A DNA stretch of 64,000 nt. Origin: Tolypothrix brevis GSE-NOS-MK-07-07A. GTDB lineage: Bacteria; Cyanobacteriota; Cyanobacteriia; Cyanobacteriales; Nostocaceae. A program made the translations under genes and the position numbers. Below are positions 26,551-33,975 of the stretch, one piece after another. Numbering within the stretch: the first letter of the stretch is position 1; each line of letters begins with the position of its first letter. Where the stretch lies: contig JAHHIJ010000004.1 in NCBI GenBank assembly GCA_019358985.1, forward strand, positions 186,001 through 250,000, read 5' to 3'. A model generated the notes under the pieces. That model saw only the letters and a list, made by a program, of their open reading frames with translations. It was not told where the DNA came from and searched no databases.

Positions 26551-28485
26551 GTGTCGTCTAGGACTTTTGAAGAAAAACAGCCGCAAGCTCAGGCATCATC
26601 AGGTTTTAACTTTTTCAAAGGAGTAGGTCAGGTAACTGGCGGCACTCTTTTATCCCTGACTATGCTAACAAGTTCCATTGTCGCGGGAGGACTAGTGGGT
26701 TTAGCCATTAGTTTCCGGAACTTGCCTGATGTGAGACAATTACGTAACTTTTTTCCATCAGAAACTACTTACATTTATGACGTTAAAGGTAAATTATTAG
26801 CCAGTGTCCACGGTGAAGCTAATCGAGAAGTCGTATCCTTAGATAGAATTTCGCCAAATTTAAAACGGGCGGTATTAGCCAGCGAAGATGGTCACTTCTA
26901 CAGCCATCATGGAATTAACCCTAGTGGGGTTGGACGTGCTGTGGTGACAAACTGGACGGCTGGTGGAGTCAAGGAAGGTGGTTCCACTATCACCATGCAA
27001 TTGGTGAAAAATTTATTTTTGTCTCAAAAGCGTGCTTTTACTCGTAAGATTGCCGAGGCAGTTTTGGCGATTCGCTTAGAGCAAATTCTCACCAAAGACC
27101 AAATTTTGGAAATGTACCTCAATCAAGTGTATTGGGGTCATAATAATTATGGCGTGCAAACCGCAGCTCGCAGTTACTTCAACAAATCCGCCGAAAGTTT
27201 AACTATCGGTGAATCAGCGATGATGGCGGGTTTGATTCCAGCACCTGAAGAATTAAGCCCCTTTGTCAGCATGGCTAAGGCAAAGCAAAAACAAAAGGAA
27301 GTCCTCGGACGGATGCGGGAATTGAATTGGATCACCCAGGATGATTACGACGAAGCGCTGAAGCAAGAAATTAAACTTGGTAAAATCAGGTCGTTTCAAG
27401 GTAGCGCTTTACCTTATGTTACCAATGCGGTGTCCCAAGAGTTGGCGAAGAAGTTTGGACGTGACGCCTTAATTAAAGGGGGGATGCGCGTACAAACTAC
27501 GGTTGATGCTGACTTTCAACGCATGGCAGAGCAAACTGTCAGTAAATGGCACCAAAGACTTTTGGGACAAGGGTTATATAAGAATCAAATGGCATTGGTG
27601 GCAATTGATCCCCGCACCCATTTTGTGAAAGCATTGGTGGGGGGTGTAGATGCTAAAACCAGTGAATTTAACCGGGCAACTCAAGCTTTGCGTCAGCCTG
27701 GGTCTTCTTTTAAGCCGTTTGTTTACTATGCTGGTTTTGCTAGCGGTAAGTTTGGACCAGACTCGACAATAGTAGACTCCCCTGTCAGCTACCGAGATGG
27801 TAACGGTTGGTATTATCCAAGAAACTATGATGGTGGGTTTTCGGGCGCAATGTCAATTCGCACTGCCATAGCGCAGTCTCGCAACATCCCAGTCATCAAG
27901 GTTGGGAAAGCTGTAGGGATGAATAAAGTTATCGAAACCTGCCGGACTTTAGGAATTATGAGTCCGATGGAACCGGTGAGTTCTTTGCCTCTAGGTGCCA
28001 TCGGTGTCACACCTCTAGAAATGGCAAGTGCCTATGCAACCTTTGCCAATTATGGTTGGCAATCGCCAACAACCATAATTGTGCGGGTGACTGATAGTAG
28101 TGGTAATGTATTGCTAGATAACACGCCCAAACCTCAGCTAGTCCTCGATCCTTGGGCATCGGCGGCAATTGTTAATGTGATGCAATCGGTTGTTACTAAT
28201 GGTACTGGTAAAAATGCGGCTATTGGTCGTCCGGCTGCTGGGAAGACGGGAACAACTTCCTCTGAAAAGGATATTTGGTTTGTCGGTACTGTGCCACAAT
28301 TAACGACTGCTGTTTGGGTGGGTAGAGACGACAATAGGCAATTAGCAAGCGGTGCTACAGGTGGTGTGATGGTAGCACCGATTTGGCGCGATTTTATGCT
28401 CAAAGCGCTGAAGAATACACCTGTGGAGAACTTCAAGTCTCCATCCCAGTTTCCTCGCCCCAAATCGAATGATAATGAGAATTAG
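26551..28485 (+). CDS. Class A penicillin-binding protein (PBP1a-type)
   Basis: Bifunctional peptidoglycan synthase. After a cytoplasmic N-terminus and one membrane span (about residues 31-55) comes the glycosyltransferase domain with EDGHFYSHHGI (Glu112), GGSTITMQLVKN and RKIAEAVLA. The transpeptidase domain has SSFK (Ser385), the SRN triad in AQSRNIP and KTGTTS. The 644-residue length is usual for cyanobacterial PBP1 homologues. The start is a GTG at 26551, preceded by GGAAGTGGAA. The gene is divergent from tyrS, with a 141-bp shared upstream region. Confidence 0.93.
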   Translation: MSSRTFEEKQPQAQASSGFNFFKGVGQVTGGTLLSLTMLTSSIVAGGLVGLAISFRNLPDVRQLRNFFPSETTYIYDVKGKLLASVHGEANREVVSLDRISPNLKRAVLASEDGHFYSHHGINPSGVGRAVVTNWTAGGVKEGGSTITMQLVKNLFLSQKRAFTRKIAEAVLAIRLEQILTKDQILEMYLNQVYWGHNNYGVQTAARSYFNKSAESLTIGESAMMAGLIPAPEELSPFVSMAKAKQKQKEVLGRMRELNWITQDDYDEALKQEIKLGKIRSFQGSALPYVTNAVSQELAKKFGRDALIKGGMRVQTTVDADFQRMAEQTVSKWHQRLLGQGLYKNQMALVAIDPRTHFVKALVGGVDAKTSEFNRATQALRQPGSSFKPFVYYAGFASGKFGPDSTIVDSPVSYRDGNGWYYPRNYDGGFSGAMSIRTAIAQSRNIPVIKVGKAVGMNKVIETCRTLGIMSPMEPVSSLPLGAIGVTPLEMASAYATFANYGWQSPTTIIVRVTDSSGNVLLDNTPKPQLVLDPWASAAIVNVMQSVVTNGTGKNAAIGRPAAGKTGTTSSEKDIWFVGTVPQLTTAVWVGRDDNRQLASGATGGVMVAPIWRDFMLKALKNTPVENFKSPSQFPRPKSNDNEN

Positions 28486-28488
28486 TGG

Positions 28489-28660
28489 ATAGTGGATGGT
28501 GGATAGTGGGAATTTGAAGAGGGGGGAAAGGGGAAAGGGGAAAGGAGAATAAAAATAAGTTTTGTGAATTTCACTTGCCCTCATTGGGCAAGTGCGCTAG
28601 TGCCGGGAAATCCGTCCAAGGCACTGCCTCCCCATTGCCCATTGCCCATTGCCCACCAAC
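28489..28660. repeat. Three different heptamer tandem repeats
   Basis: GTGGATA-type units (about 28489-28509), GGGGAAA units (about 28525-28545) and CATTGCC units (about 28632-28654) occur in one 186-bp gap. Between them lies a 9-bp hairpin. These match the short tandemly repeated sequences known in Nostocaceae. Confidence 0.85.
28572..28594. terminator. Hairpin CACTTGCCC-TCATT-GGGCAAGTG
   Basis: Perfect 9-bp GC-containing stem with a 5-base loop between the convergent ends of the PBP and DUF1825 genes. There is no T run on either strand immediately after it, so it may be a rho-independent terminator of weak type or a repeat hairpin. Confidence 0.5.
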
Positions 28661-28671
28661 AACTAACTTCT

Positions 28672-28995
28672 CTAAACCTGCTTTCCTAAATCGGTTTTCA
28701 TCCGTTGTAAAGTTAGGTTCATTTGGTCAAACATTTGTTGCGGAGTGACGCCAAACTGACCTAACTGTGTTTTAATTTGCTCCATAGTCATTTGTGCCAT
28801 AAAATCTTCTGATAGCTCGAAGCGCTTCATAAAGATGCGATATCGATCCATCATCGCTTCCATTTGTTCAATAAACAGCTTTTTACCCTCGCGATCAAAT
28901 TTGCCGTAATTGTTGCCAATTTTGATCAACGCTTGATAATCTTCAAACAGATGTTTCGCTTCTTGCTGAATTATATCAGAGTCAAAGAATCCCAT
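28672..28995 (-). CDS. DUF1825 cyanobacterial protein
   Basis: A 107-residue acidic, alpha-helical protein beginning MGFFDSDIIQQEA, the conserved start of DUF1825. The family is found throughout cyanobacteria and its function is not known. I chose the ATG at 28995 because AGGA lies four bases upstream and the family starts here; a start five codons earlier is less likely. The middle (KKLFIEQMEAMMDRYRIF) is the most conserved part as I recall. Confidence 0.85.
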   Translation of the reverse strand: MGFFDSDIIQQEAKHLFEDYQALIKIGNNYGKFDREGKKLFIEQMEAMMDRYRIFMKRFELSEDFMAQMTMEQIKTQLGQFGVTPQQMFDQMNLTLQRMKTDLGKQV

Positions 28996-29568
28996 TTTTC
29001 CTATCTTCAACTGAGTTAAAACACTCAGAGCGCGTATAGTTTTGCCTTCATAGTCTAATTTTAGTCTAGGGAACTAATGTAGAGAATAAGTTTCGGTTTG
29101 AGTACGGTTATTTGCCGAAATTTCAACACTTGACTTGATAAATTTTTATTGCTGTCCAACAAATTAAGCTAGCAGTGGGTTTTTTGAGAATAAGATTTAT
29201 GTGATGATTAAGATTTCGCTTTGGTTTTGAGCAAGCGAGCGGCTCAAAAACCTCACTTCTTGTCCAGACATTTATCCAAGTTATTCAACTACACGACTTT
29301 GAAGCGAATAAAGTCTAAAATAAGCAGCGTATTTGAATGCTTATGCTTGTATGACCCTTCGGGTCAGCAAGTTTCCCATCGACGCAAAGCGCCTTGGCGT
29401 TAGCCTCTCCCTTCGGGAGAAGACGGGAACTTGCTGACTAAATATGTGTTTAGATTGTAGCATTGAAAAGGGCGATCGCTCTTGGCGTTGGCGTTCGCCC
29501 AGCGTCTCGAAGAGAAGCCATCGCTCTTTTCGCGTCAGAACTGTGGTAGTGATAAATTAATTGGGAAT
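28996..29568. other. Gene-free region with hairpin repeats
   Basis: 573 bp between the divergent DUF1825 and TM2-domain genes. A repeat occupies about 29353-29438: TGACCCTTCGGGTCA, then GTCAGCAAGTTTCCC paired with GGGAACTTGCTGAC, with CTCCCTTCGGGAG inside. A second one, 29473-29525, contains GCGATCGCTCTTGGCGTTGG and GAAGAGAAGCCATCGC. No credible gene found. Confidence 0.6.
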
Positions 29569-29943
29569 ATGTTGATTAAGCGAAAAAGTCGAAGTATAGC
29601 TGCCATTTTAGCTTTTTCTGGCACGCTGACAATTTCGGGATTACATAAATTTTATTTGGGACAACCTTTATGGGGTTTGTTATATGTCTTGCTTTCGTGG
29701 ACACCAATTCCCAAGGTAGCTAGCGCAATTGAGGGAGTTTGGTATTTAGCGCAAGATGAAGAGGGTTTCGATCGTAATTTTAATTTAGGTAAGTCAGCGG
29801 TAAAAAATGTACAAGGGAATAGCAATCAGATAACAGCTATGGCTGAAGCTTTACGCTCCTTGGATACTCTTCGTCAAGATGGGTTAATTTCTGAGTACGA
29901 ATTTGAGGAAAAACGCCGCCAATTGTTAGATCAGATTACGTGA
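29569..29943 (+). CDS. TM2-domain protein with C-terminal SHOCT-like tail
   Basis: A 124-residue protein with two membrane spans (about 12-29 and 33-50) joined by the TM2 signature GLHKFYLGQPLWGLLYVLL, followed by a linker and a short helical tail LRQDGLISEYEFEEKRRQLL that fits the SHOCT motif. Such proteins are of unknown function. I start it at ATG 29569, preceded by TTGGGAAT; the frame extends a further 29 codons upstream, but into repeat DNA. It ends 14 bp before the start of the HhH gene, so the two probably form an operon. Confidence 0.75.
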   Translation: MLIKRKSRSIAAILAFSGTLTISGLHKFYLGQPLWGLLYVLLSWTPIPKVASAIEGVWYLAQDEEGFDRNFNLGKSAVKNVQGNSNQITAMAEALRSLDTLRQDGLISEYEFEEKRRQLLDQIT

Positions 29944-29957
29944 AAAGTGGGAAAATA

Positions 29958-30488
29958 ATGAACAATTGGCTACCTTTGAATCCCCGGTTGCAAAAACTCC
30001 GTTCCCGGCTGCTTAACGATCCCTATTATCGACTACAATCTGGGGAAGAAATTGCGATCGCATCCCAATTGGGTATCCGCATTGATGCGAATCAAGCAAC
30101 TGTAGATGATTGGTTGCGTTTACCGGGTTTATCGATTCATCAAGCGCGATCGCTTGTAGAACTTTCGCGGATTGGTGTAAAATTTTACTGTATTGAAGAT
30201 ATTGCCGCTGCTTTAAGTATACCAGCACCGCGACTAGAACCACTAAAGCGGATTCTGGATTTTAGTTATTATGACGACGAAGGGTTAGGAAATCCGACGC
30301 AAATTAATATTAATACGGCAACGGTTGAAAATCTAGTCAAAATTCCTTTTATAAATGCGTCTTTGGCTGAAGCGATAGTAGAGAATCGTTTATCAGCGGG
30401 ACATTATCGCAGCTTCGTAGATTTTCAGCAAAGGTTGAATATATCTGGTGAAGCGATCGGGCAATTAACGTATTATATCAGATTTTAA
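29958..30488 (+). CDS. ComEA-like helix-hairpin-helix protein
   Basis: The 176-residue protein has two HhH modules: WLRLPGLSIHQARSLVEL (about residues 50-68) and the ComEA-like ININTATVENLVKIPFINA, with a continuation into ENRLSAGHYRSFVDFQ. This implies non-specific DNA binding, possibly in DNA uptake or repair, but there is no signal peptide or membrane anchor, unlike ComEA. ATG 29958 was chosen, with GTGGGA upstream; an upstream GTG at 29940 would overlap the preceding gene by four bases. Confidence 0.72.
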   Translation: MNNWLPLNPRLQKLRSRLLNDPYYRLQSGEEIAIASQLGIRIDANQATVDDWLRLPGLSIHQARSLVELSRIGVKFYCIEDIAAALSIPAPRLEPLKRILDFSYYDDEGLGNPTQININTATVENLVKIPFINASLAEAIVENRLSAGHYRSFVDFQQRLNISGEAIGQLTYYIRF

Positions 30489-30514
30489 AGTCACGACAAA
30501 CTTAAATCTAACTC

Positions 30515-30561
30515 GTAGTAAGGACTAAAGCGCTCAAGATAAGCGATTCATCGCTTACTAC
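30515..30561. repeat. 47-bp double-hairpin repeat (GTAGT...ACTAC)
   Basis: GTAGTAAGGACTAAAGCGCT at the left and AAGCGATTCATCGCTTACTA at the right. Same ends and exactly the same length as the copy inside the gene at 4432-4478. Its first hairpin is rearranged (AAGGACTAAAGCGCTC), as if fused from two different ones. Confidence 0.75.
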
Positions 30562-30571
30562 GGGTATACAA

Positions 30572-30678
30572 TACAGCAGATTTTAGGTTTAGGAAGTTCA
30601 GTATAAAACCCTTCTCCTTGTAGAGACGTAGCACTGCTACCTCTCTACGTGTATTTAATCACAACGGAATCTGCTGTA
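30572..30678. mobile_element. 107-bp miniature inverted-repeat element (family M2)
   Basis: Perfect 11-bp terminal inverted repeats, TACAGCAGATT (30572-30582) and AATCTGCTGTA (30668-30678), with a central TAGCA palindrome (about 30619-30647) whose right arm carries a mutation. Both outer arms align with the copy that overlaps cbiO. The right end lies just downstream of the lepB stop. Confidence 0.75.
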
Positions 30679-30680
30679 AG

Positions 30681-31253
30681 TTAAATTAATCCAATGCGGT
30701 CAAAGGGCCAAAACCGGAAAGTTGCTCGACCAATGATATTTTTTCTTGGTAAAAACCCCCAATAACGAGAATCGTTGCTATCGTTACGGTTGTCTCCCAT
30801 GACAAAAAATTCACCTTCGGGGACTGTCACTGGTGGAAATGGCTGATTTGGTGGTTCAGCGATGTAGTCTTCTTGCAGAGGAATCCCGTTGAGGTAAACT
30901 TTACCTTTGGCTACGCTGATTACTTCCCCAGGTTCACCGATGACGCGTTTGATGAAAGCTTGGTCTTTGAGATATCCGCGATGTTGCAGTTCTGCCGGTG
31001 GCTGAAATACGATGATATCTCCAGTTTTGGGTGCGTGGAATTTATAGGAGACTTTTTCCACCACCAAGCGATCGCCTGTGTATAATGTCGGCAACATGGA
31101 ATCAGAGGGGATGTAGCGCGGTTCGGCGATAAATGTGCGGATTAAGAAGGCAAGACATAAGGCGATCGCTATTAACGTCAGATTTTCCTGGGAATTACGC
31201 CATATTTTCGACGAAGCGGGAGTTACTTTTGCGTCACTTTCGTGAGGAGTCAT
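30681..31253 (-). CDS. lepB: Signal peptidase I
   Basis: Cleaves signal peptides of exported proteins at the outer face of the membrane. From ATG 31253 the protein has 190 residues, the usual cyanobacterial size, with one membrane span (about 25-43). The catalytic Ser52 is in YIPSDSMLPTL and the general base Lys102 in FIKRVIGEPGE; MGDNRNDSNDSRYWGF is the third conserved box. A TTG start 11 codons upstream is possible. Expected to act on the secreted and outer-membrane proteins of the window. Confidence 0.93.
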   Translation of the reverse strand: MTPHESDAKVTPASSKIWRNSQENLTLIAIALCLAFLIRTFIAEPRYIPSDSMLPTLYTGDRLVVEKVSYKFHAPKTGDIIVFQPPAELQHRGYLKDQAFIKRVIGEPGEVISVAKGKVYLNGIPLQEDYIAEPPNQPFPPVTVPEGEFFVMGDNRNDSNDSRYWGFLPRKNIIGRATFRFWPFDRIGLI

Positions 31254-31589
31254 AGAAATTTTCAGCCAGTTAACAAAGTTAGACAAATACCTTGTTTATT
31301 GTGACGCTAAAAGTATGTTTATGAGCAAGTAATATGAGTTGCTTCAAAAGTATCTTGTTTTAGGTGGCATTTTCACGGCTTGCTTTCAAATTTTTTATCT
31401 TCTAATTTATTTTTGTCTCACTATAGTAAATCTGGAGCGCCTTCAAGTCCAAATTTTGAAGTGAAAATCTGATATTTCATCTCAAATCAAAAATCTCAAA
31501 TTTTCAATTTTATTCAACCCCTTGAAGTCATAATCCAAGTTGCTGTTGATAAGAAACGGTTGCACGTCCGTTCTTTACAATACCAGAAA
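31254..31589. other. Gene-free region between lepB and a small gene
   Basis: 336 bp of A+T-rich DNA with no recognised gene, RNA or palindromic repeat. Runs such as AAATTTTGAAGTGAAAATCT suggest nothing more than promoter or spacer DNA. Confidence 0.5.
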
Positions 31590-31862
31590 TCACCGATAAT
31601 CACGCTCCATTTGACCACTGAAGGAAACAGCAACCTTGTAACCGATACGAATACCAAAAAGTCTAGCTAATGGGTTCTTTTTACGCAATAAATATGCTGA
31701 TTCTATATCTGTTTTGTCAACTGCGTATTCACCTGTTTCTATGTCGATAATCACCATCTTACCGATGTTTTCTTCTGTTTTCACTTGTTGCCGAATGCTG
31801 TTTTCGTATATTTCTTTCGCACGTCGTGCAACTTCTTCGCGGCTTAAAAGTATGTTTTGCAC
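31590..31862 (-). CDS. Small hypothetical protein
   Basis: A 90-residue protein starting at GTG 31862 with an excellent ribosome-binding site (AAGGAG, seven bases upstream). The sequence has an N-terminal helix (SREEVARRAKEIYENSI) and a beta-rich C-terminus (GKMVIIDIETGEYAVDKTDIES, then RIGYKVAVSFSG). The layout resembles small cyanobacterial proteins paired with PIN-type genes, but no partner frame is visible here. No function assigned. Confidence 0.7.
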   Translation of the reverse strand: MQNILLSREEVARRAKEIYENSIRQQVKTEENIGKMVIIDIETGEYAVDKTDIESAYLLRKKNPLARLFGIRIGYKVAVSFSGQMERDYR

Positions 31863-32059
31863 GGCTTTGCTCCTTTGTTGTTACTGTGTAATAATTCTAC
31901 TTGATTATCTGTTATGGCTTCAAACTGAATTTTCTACATCTGTCATCTTTGGGTTAAGCAAGAAGACAAAAGCGCGATCGCCGGCTTTACACAGTTAACG
32001 GGACTTAAACAAAAATTAAACCCAAATGTAGCTCAATCTTGTCTCTTTCATGTTCAATT

Positions 32060-32198
32060 TATTTATACCGCAGTATAGGCGCATCCAAACAAGCCTGTAA
32101 CTCCGCAAAAACAATCTCCCCACTCCCTGACTCATTAAGCATAAATACTCACCCTCCCGTTCTCGATAATCAAAGTTTCCGTTACCCGCGTGCGTCAT
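32060..32198 (-). pseudogene. Possible frameshifted gene fragment
   Basis: Within a gene-free 387-bp stretch (31863-32249), two minus-strand frames join into a plausible peptide: MTHAGNGNFDYREREGEYLC (from 32198) and then, after a frame change near 32142, LNESGSGEIVFAELQACLDA to a TAA at 32060. Each part reads like protein and the two abut. The family is not recognised. The rest of the region holds nothing I can name. Confidence 0.25.
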
Positions 32199-32249
32199 TT
32201 AGCGATAATGATAAATGAACAGTAAAAATAAGCCCTACCAGTAACTTTT

Positions 32250-32873
32250 ATGACTCAAACACAACCACTACAAAAGCTATTTACCTTCGCTGAATTTATC
32301 GAATGGTATCCTGAAAACTCACAAGTACGTTACGAATTACACAACGGAGTAATAATCGAGATGCCACCAGCTACAGGTGACCATACATTTATTATTCTTT
32401 TTTTGTTGCAAATAATATTATCTGCAAGTAAATTTAATAAATCGTTGTATCCAGCTTCATCTTCAGTACTTGTAAAAACACCCAACGAACCATCAGCTTA
32501 CATACCCGATATGTTGGTGATTAATCAAGAAAATCTTGTAAATGAACCATTGTGGAAAAAAGAATCTACACTAATTTATCCCGAAAGTATACCGTTACTA
32601 GTTGAAGTCGTGAGTACCAACTGGCAAGATGATTATGAGAAAAAGTTTAATGATTATGAAGCTATGGGTATACGAGAATACTGGATTGTAGATTATGCTG
32701 CATTAGGTGGACGTAAATATATTGGTAAACCTAAAGTTCCTACGATTTTTGTATGTGAATTAATCGATGGAGAGTACCAAATGTCACCATTTAGAGGGAC
32801 TGACTGTATCGTATCACCTACGTTCCCACAGTTGAATATAACCGCTCAACAGATTTTTGACTCGGTGATTTAA
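32250..32873 (+). CDS. Uma2-family (DUF820) putative endonuclease
   Basis: A 207-residue Uma2 protein: FTFAEFIEWYPENSQVRYEL at the start, VIIEMPPATGDHT, the catalytic-type segment IPLLVEVVSTNWQDDY (acidic plus the preceding Asp in YIPDMLV) and MGIREYWIVDY. Compared with the other two family members of the window it has an insertion-like acidic C-terminal part. Function in the cell is unknown; a nuclease role is inferred from the fold. An IS200/IS605-like hairpin lies 20 bp downstream. Confidence 0.85.
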   Translation: MTQTQPLQKLFTFAEFIEWYPENSQVRYELHNGVIIEMPPATGDHTFIILFLLQIILSASKFNKSLYPASSSVLVKTPNEPSAYIPDMLVINQENLVNEPLWKKESTLIYPESIPLLVEVVSTNWQDDYEKKFNDYEAMGIREYWIVDYAALGGRKYIGKPKVPTIFVCELIDGEYQMSPFRGTDCIVSPTFPQLNITAQQIFDSVI

Positions 32874-32899
32874 CCATAAGAAAATAACCTGGTAAGTGT

Positions 32900-32935
32900 G
32901 GGAACCACGCGGCTTCAGCCCGTGGAGGAAACACG
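32900..32935. mobile_element. IS200/IS605-like right-end remnant
   Basis: GAACCACGCGGCTTCAGCCC and GTGG form a hairpin with a bulged base (stem CCACG-GGC/GCC-CGTGG, loop TTCA). This resembles the subterminal hairpin of IS200/IS605 elements, and the reading EPRGFSPW resembles ends of TnpB frames. No transposase frame is left nearby. The 323-bp gap (32874-33196) has nothing else that I recognise. Confidence 0.35.
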
Positions 32936-33196
32936 ACTCAGGCAGTTTTAACTGCACACTTGTGTACTGCTGGTCGCGGTTATGCAAGGATTTTGGGCTA
33001 TTTTACCCTCAAGTCTTGCACCTGAATATACTTCTTTGGTCAGATAATCTATTTACTGTGAGCTTCTCTTTCTTTTTCAGCAAGCCCTAAGTAGTTCAAC
33101 TTTGCGATCGCTCAAAATGCCAGCCTCAATCATGGACTTAGCAACTATCACAGTCATGACAATTGATTCCTCGCTCTCTAAAAACTCTCTAGGAAC

Positions 33197-33466
33197 TTAG
33201 ACTAATTCCGTAGCTAAAAGCCTACCTTCAATTGGTTCATACTCATCTTCTAGTAACCATAACTTGGCTGCATCATAGTTATTATTAGTAAATACAACTT
33301 TATAACCCTGCATCGGATCATAAATTTGACAGTTATCTTCACTGTCGCAAAGCAATAAAAGAATATATGGAGGGGATAACATTGGATCTATCCATACTTC
33401 TGTAAATTCCCAGTTATTCTTCACTCGGTCTTGTGCGGGGGATGACGTGGTATTGGTCGTCTGCAT
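33197..33466 (-). CDS. Small unknown protein overlapping its upstream gene
   Basis: An 89-residue acidic protein from ATG 33466, with GGGGA about ten bases before the start. Hydrophobic segment PPYILLLLCD and later YKVVFTNNNYDAAKLWLLED suggest a small alpha/beta fold. No family recognised. It overlaps the preceding gene by 53 bp in another frame, so the two are translationally coupled and are likely to act together, as in toxin-antitoxin or toxin-immunity pairs; this is inference only. Confidence 0.5.
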   Translation of the reverse strand: MQTTNTTSSPAQDRVKNNWEFTEVWIDPMLSPPYILLLLCDSEDNCQIYDPMQGYKVVFTNNNYDAAKLWLLEDEYEPIEGRLLATELV

Positions 33467-33752
33467 TGATTTTTATTTCCCCGTAGTAAAGTAGAATACG
33501 GCTACTATCTGGACTGATTCTATAACCTACTGGCTCATTAAAAAACATGCCATAACGGTCATATCCTCGAATCATTCCAGTGAACTGCCCATTTTCCATT
33601 ATGGCTTGAGTAACTCTATTCATTGTAGGTTCATCGTTAAATACATGAGCGGCAAGTCCTCGTTTGAGAAGTCTTTGACTTTGAGGTGTACCTGCTATGT
33701 GCTTGGCAACTTGTCTAACGTCAAGGGTAATTTGACGATTAATTCCACTCAT
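33414..33752 (-). CDS. Conserved hypothetical cyanobacterial protein
   Basis: The 112-residue protein contains GLAAHVFNDEPTMNRVTQAI, then TGMIRGYDRYGMFFNEPVGY, RISPDSSRILLYYGEIK and a C-terminal YHVIPRTRPSEE. I recall related unnamed proteins from cyanobacteria, sometimes as C-terminal parts of longer proteins. The final HVIPRTRP resembles ends of polymorphic-toxin-type domains, but no catalytic motif could be assigned. Its last 53 bp are shared with the next gene. Upstream lies the clpC terminator. Confidence 0.55.
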   Translation of the reverse strand: MSGINRQITLDVRQVAKHIAGTPQSQRLLKRGLAAHVFNDEPTMNRVTQAIMENGQFTGMIRGYDRYGMFFNEPVGYRISPDSSRILLYYGEIKINADDQYHVIPRTRPSEE

Positions 33753-33898
33753 GATTAAGGGTTAAGTTTTTTGTATTTCCAGGATTTACACTGAAAACAG
33801 CTAAATTCCACGTTGACCGATTTTAGAAATCTGTTTATTTATTATTAAAGTCAAGGATTAAAGAAGCAAAATTGATCCAACTCCAGATATTTTCAAAC

Positions 33899-33936
33899 AA
33901 AAAAACGGTAGAGCAATTAATACTCTACCGTTTTTT
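33899..33936 (-). terminator. Intrinsic terminator of clpC
   Basis: A perfect 14-bp stem (AAAAAACGGTAGAG with CTCTACCGTTTTTT, loop CAATTAATA) about 40 bp after the clpC stop. On the minus strand the stem is followed by a T-run. The A-run in front makes it also active on the other strand in principle. Confidence 0.85.
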
Positions 33937-33975
33937 AATTTCGGATTTAATCTAAAAATCTCAAAATCTCAAATC

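Noticed and set aside
29221-29403. 60-residue plus-strand frame
   Set aside because: It runs through the hairpin repeat at 29353 and has no ribosome-binding site or recognisable sequence.
32896-33090. 64-residue plus-strand frame beginning MWEPRGFSPW
   Set aside because: The start falls in the IS200/IS605-like hairpin and the rest reads as non-coding; kept only as a remnant.
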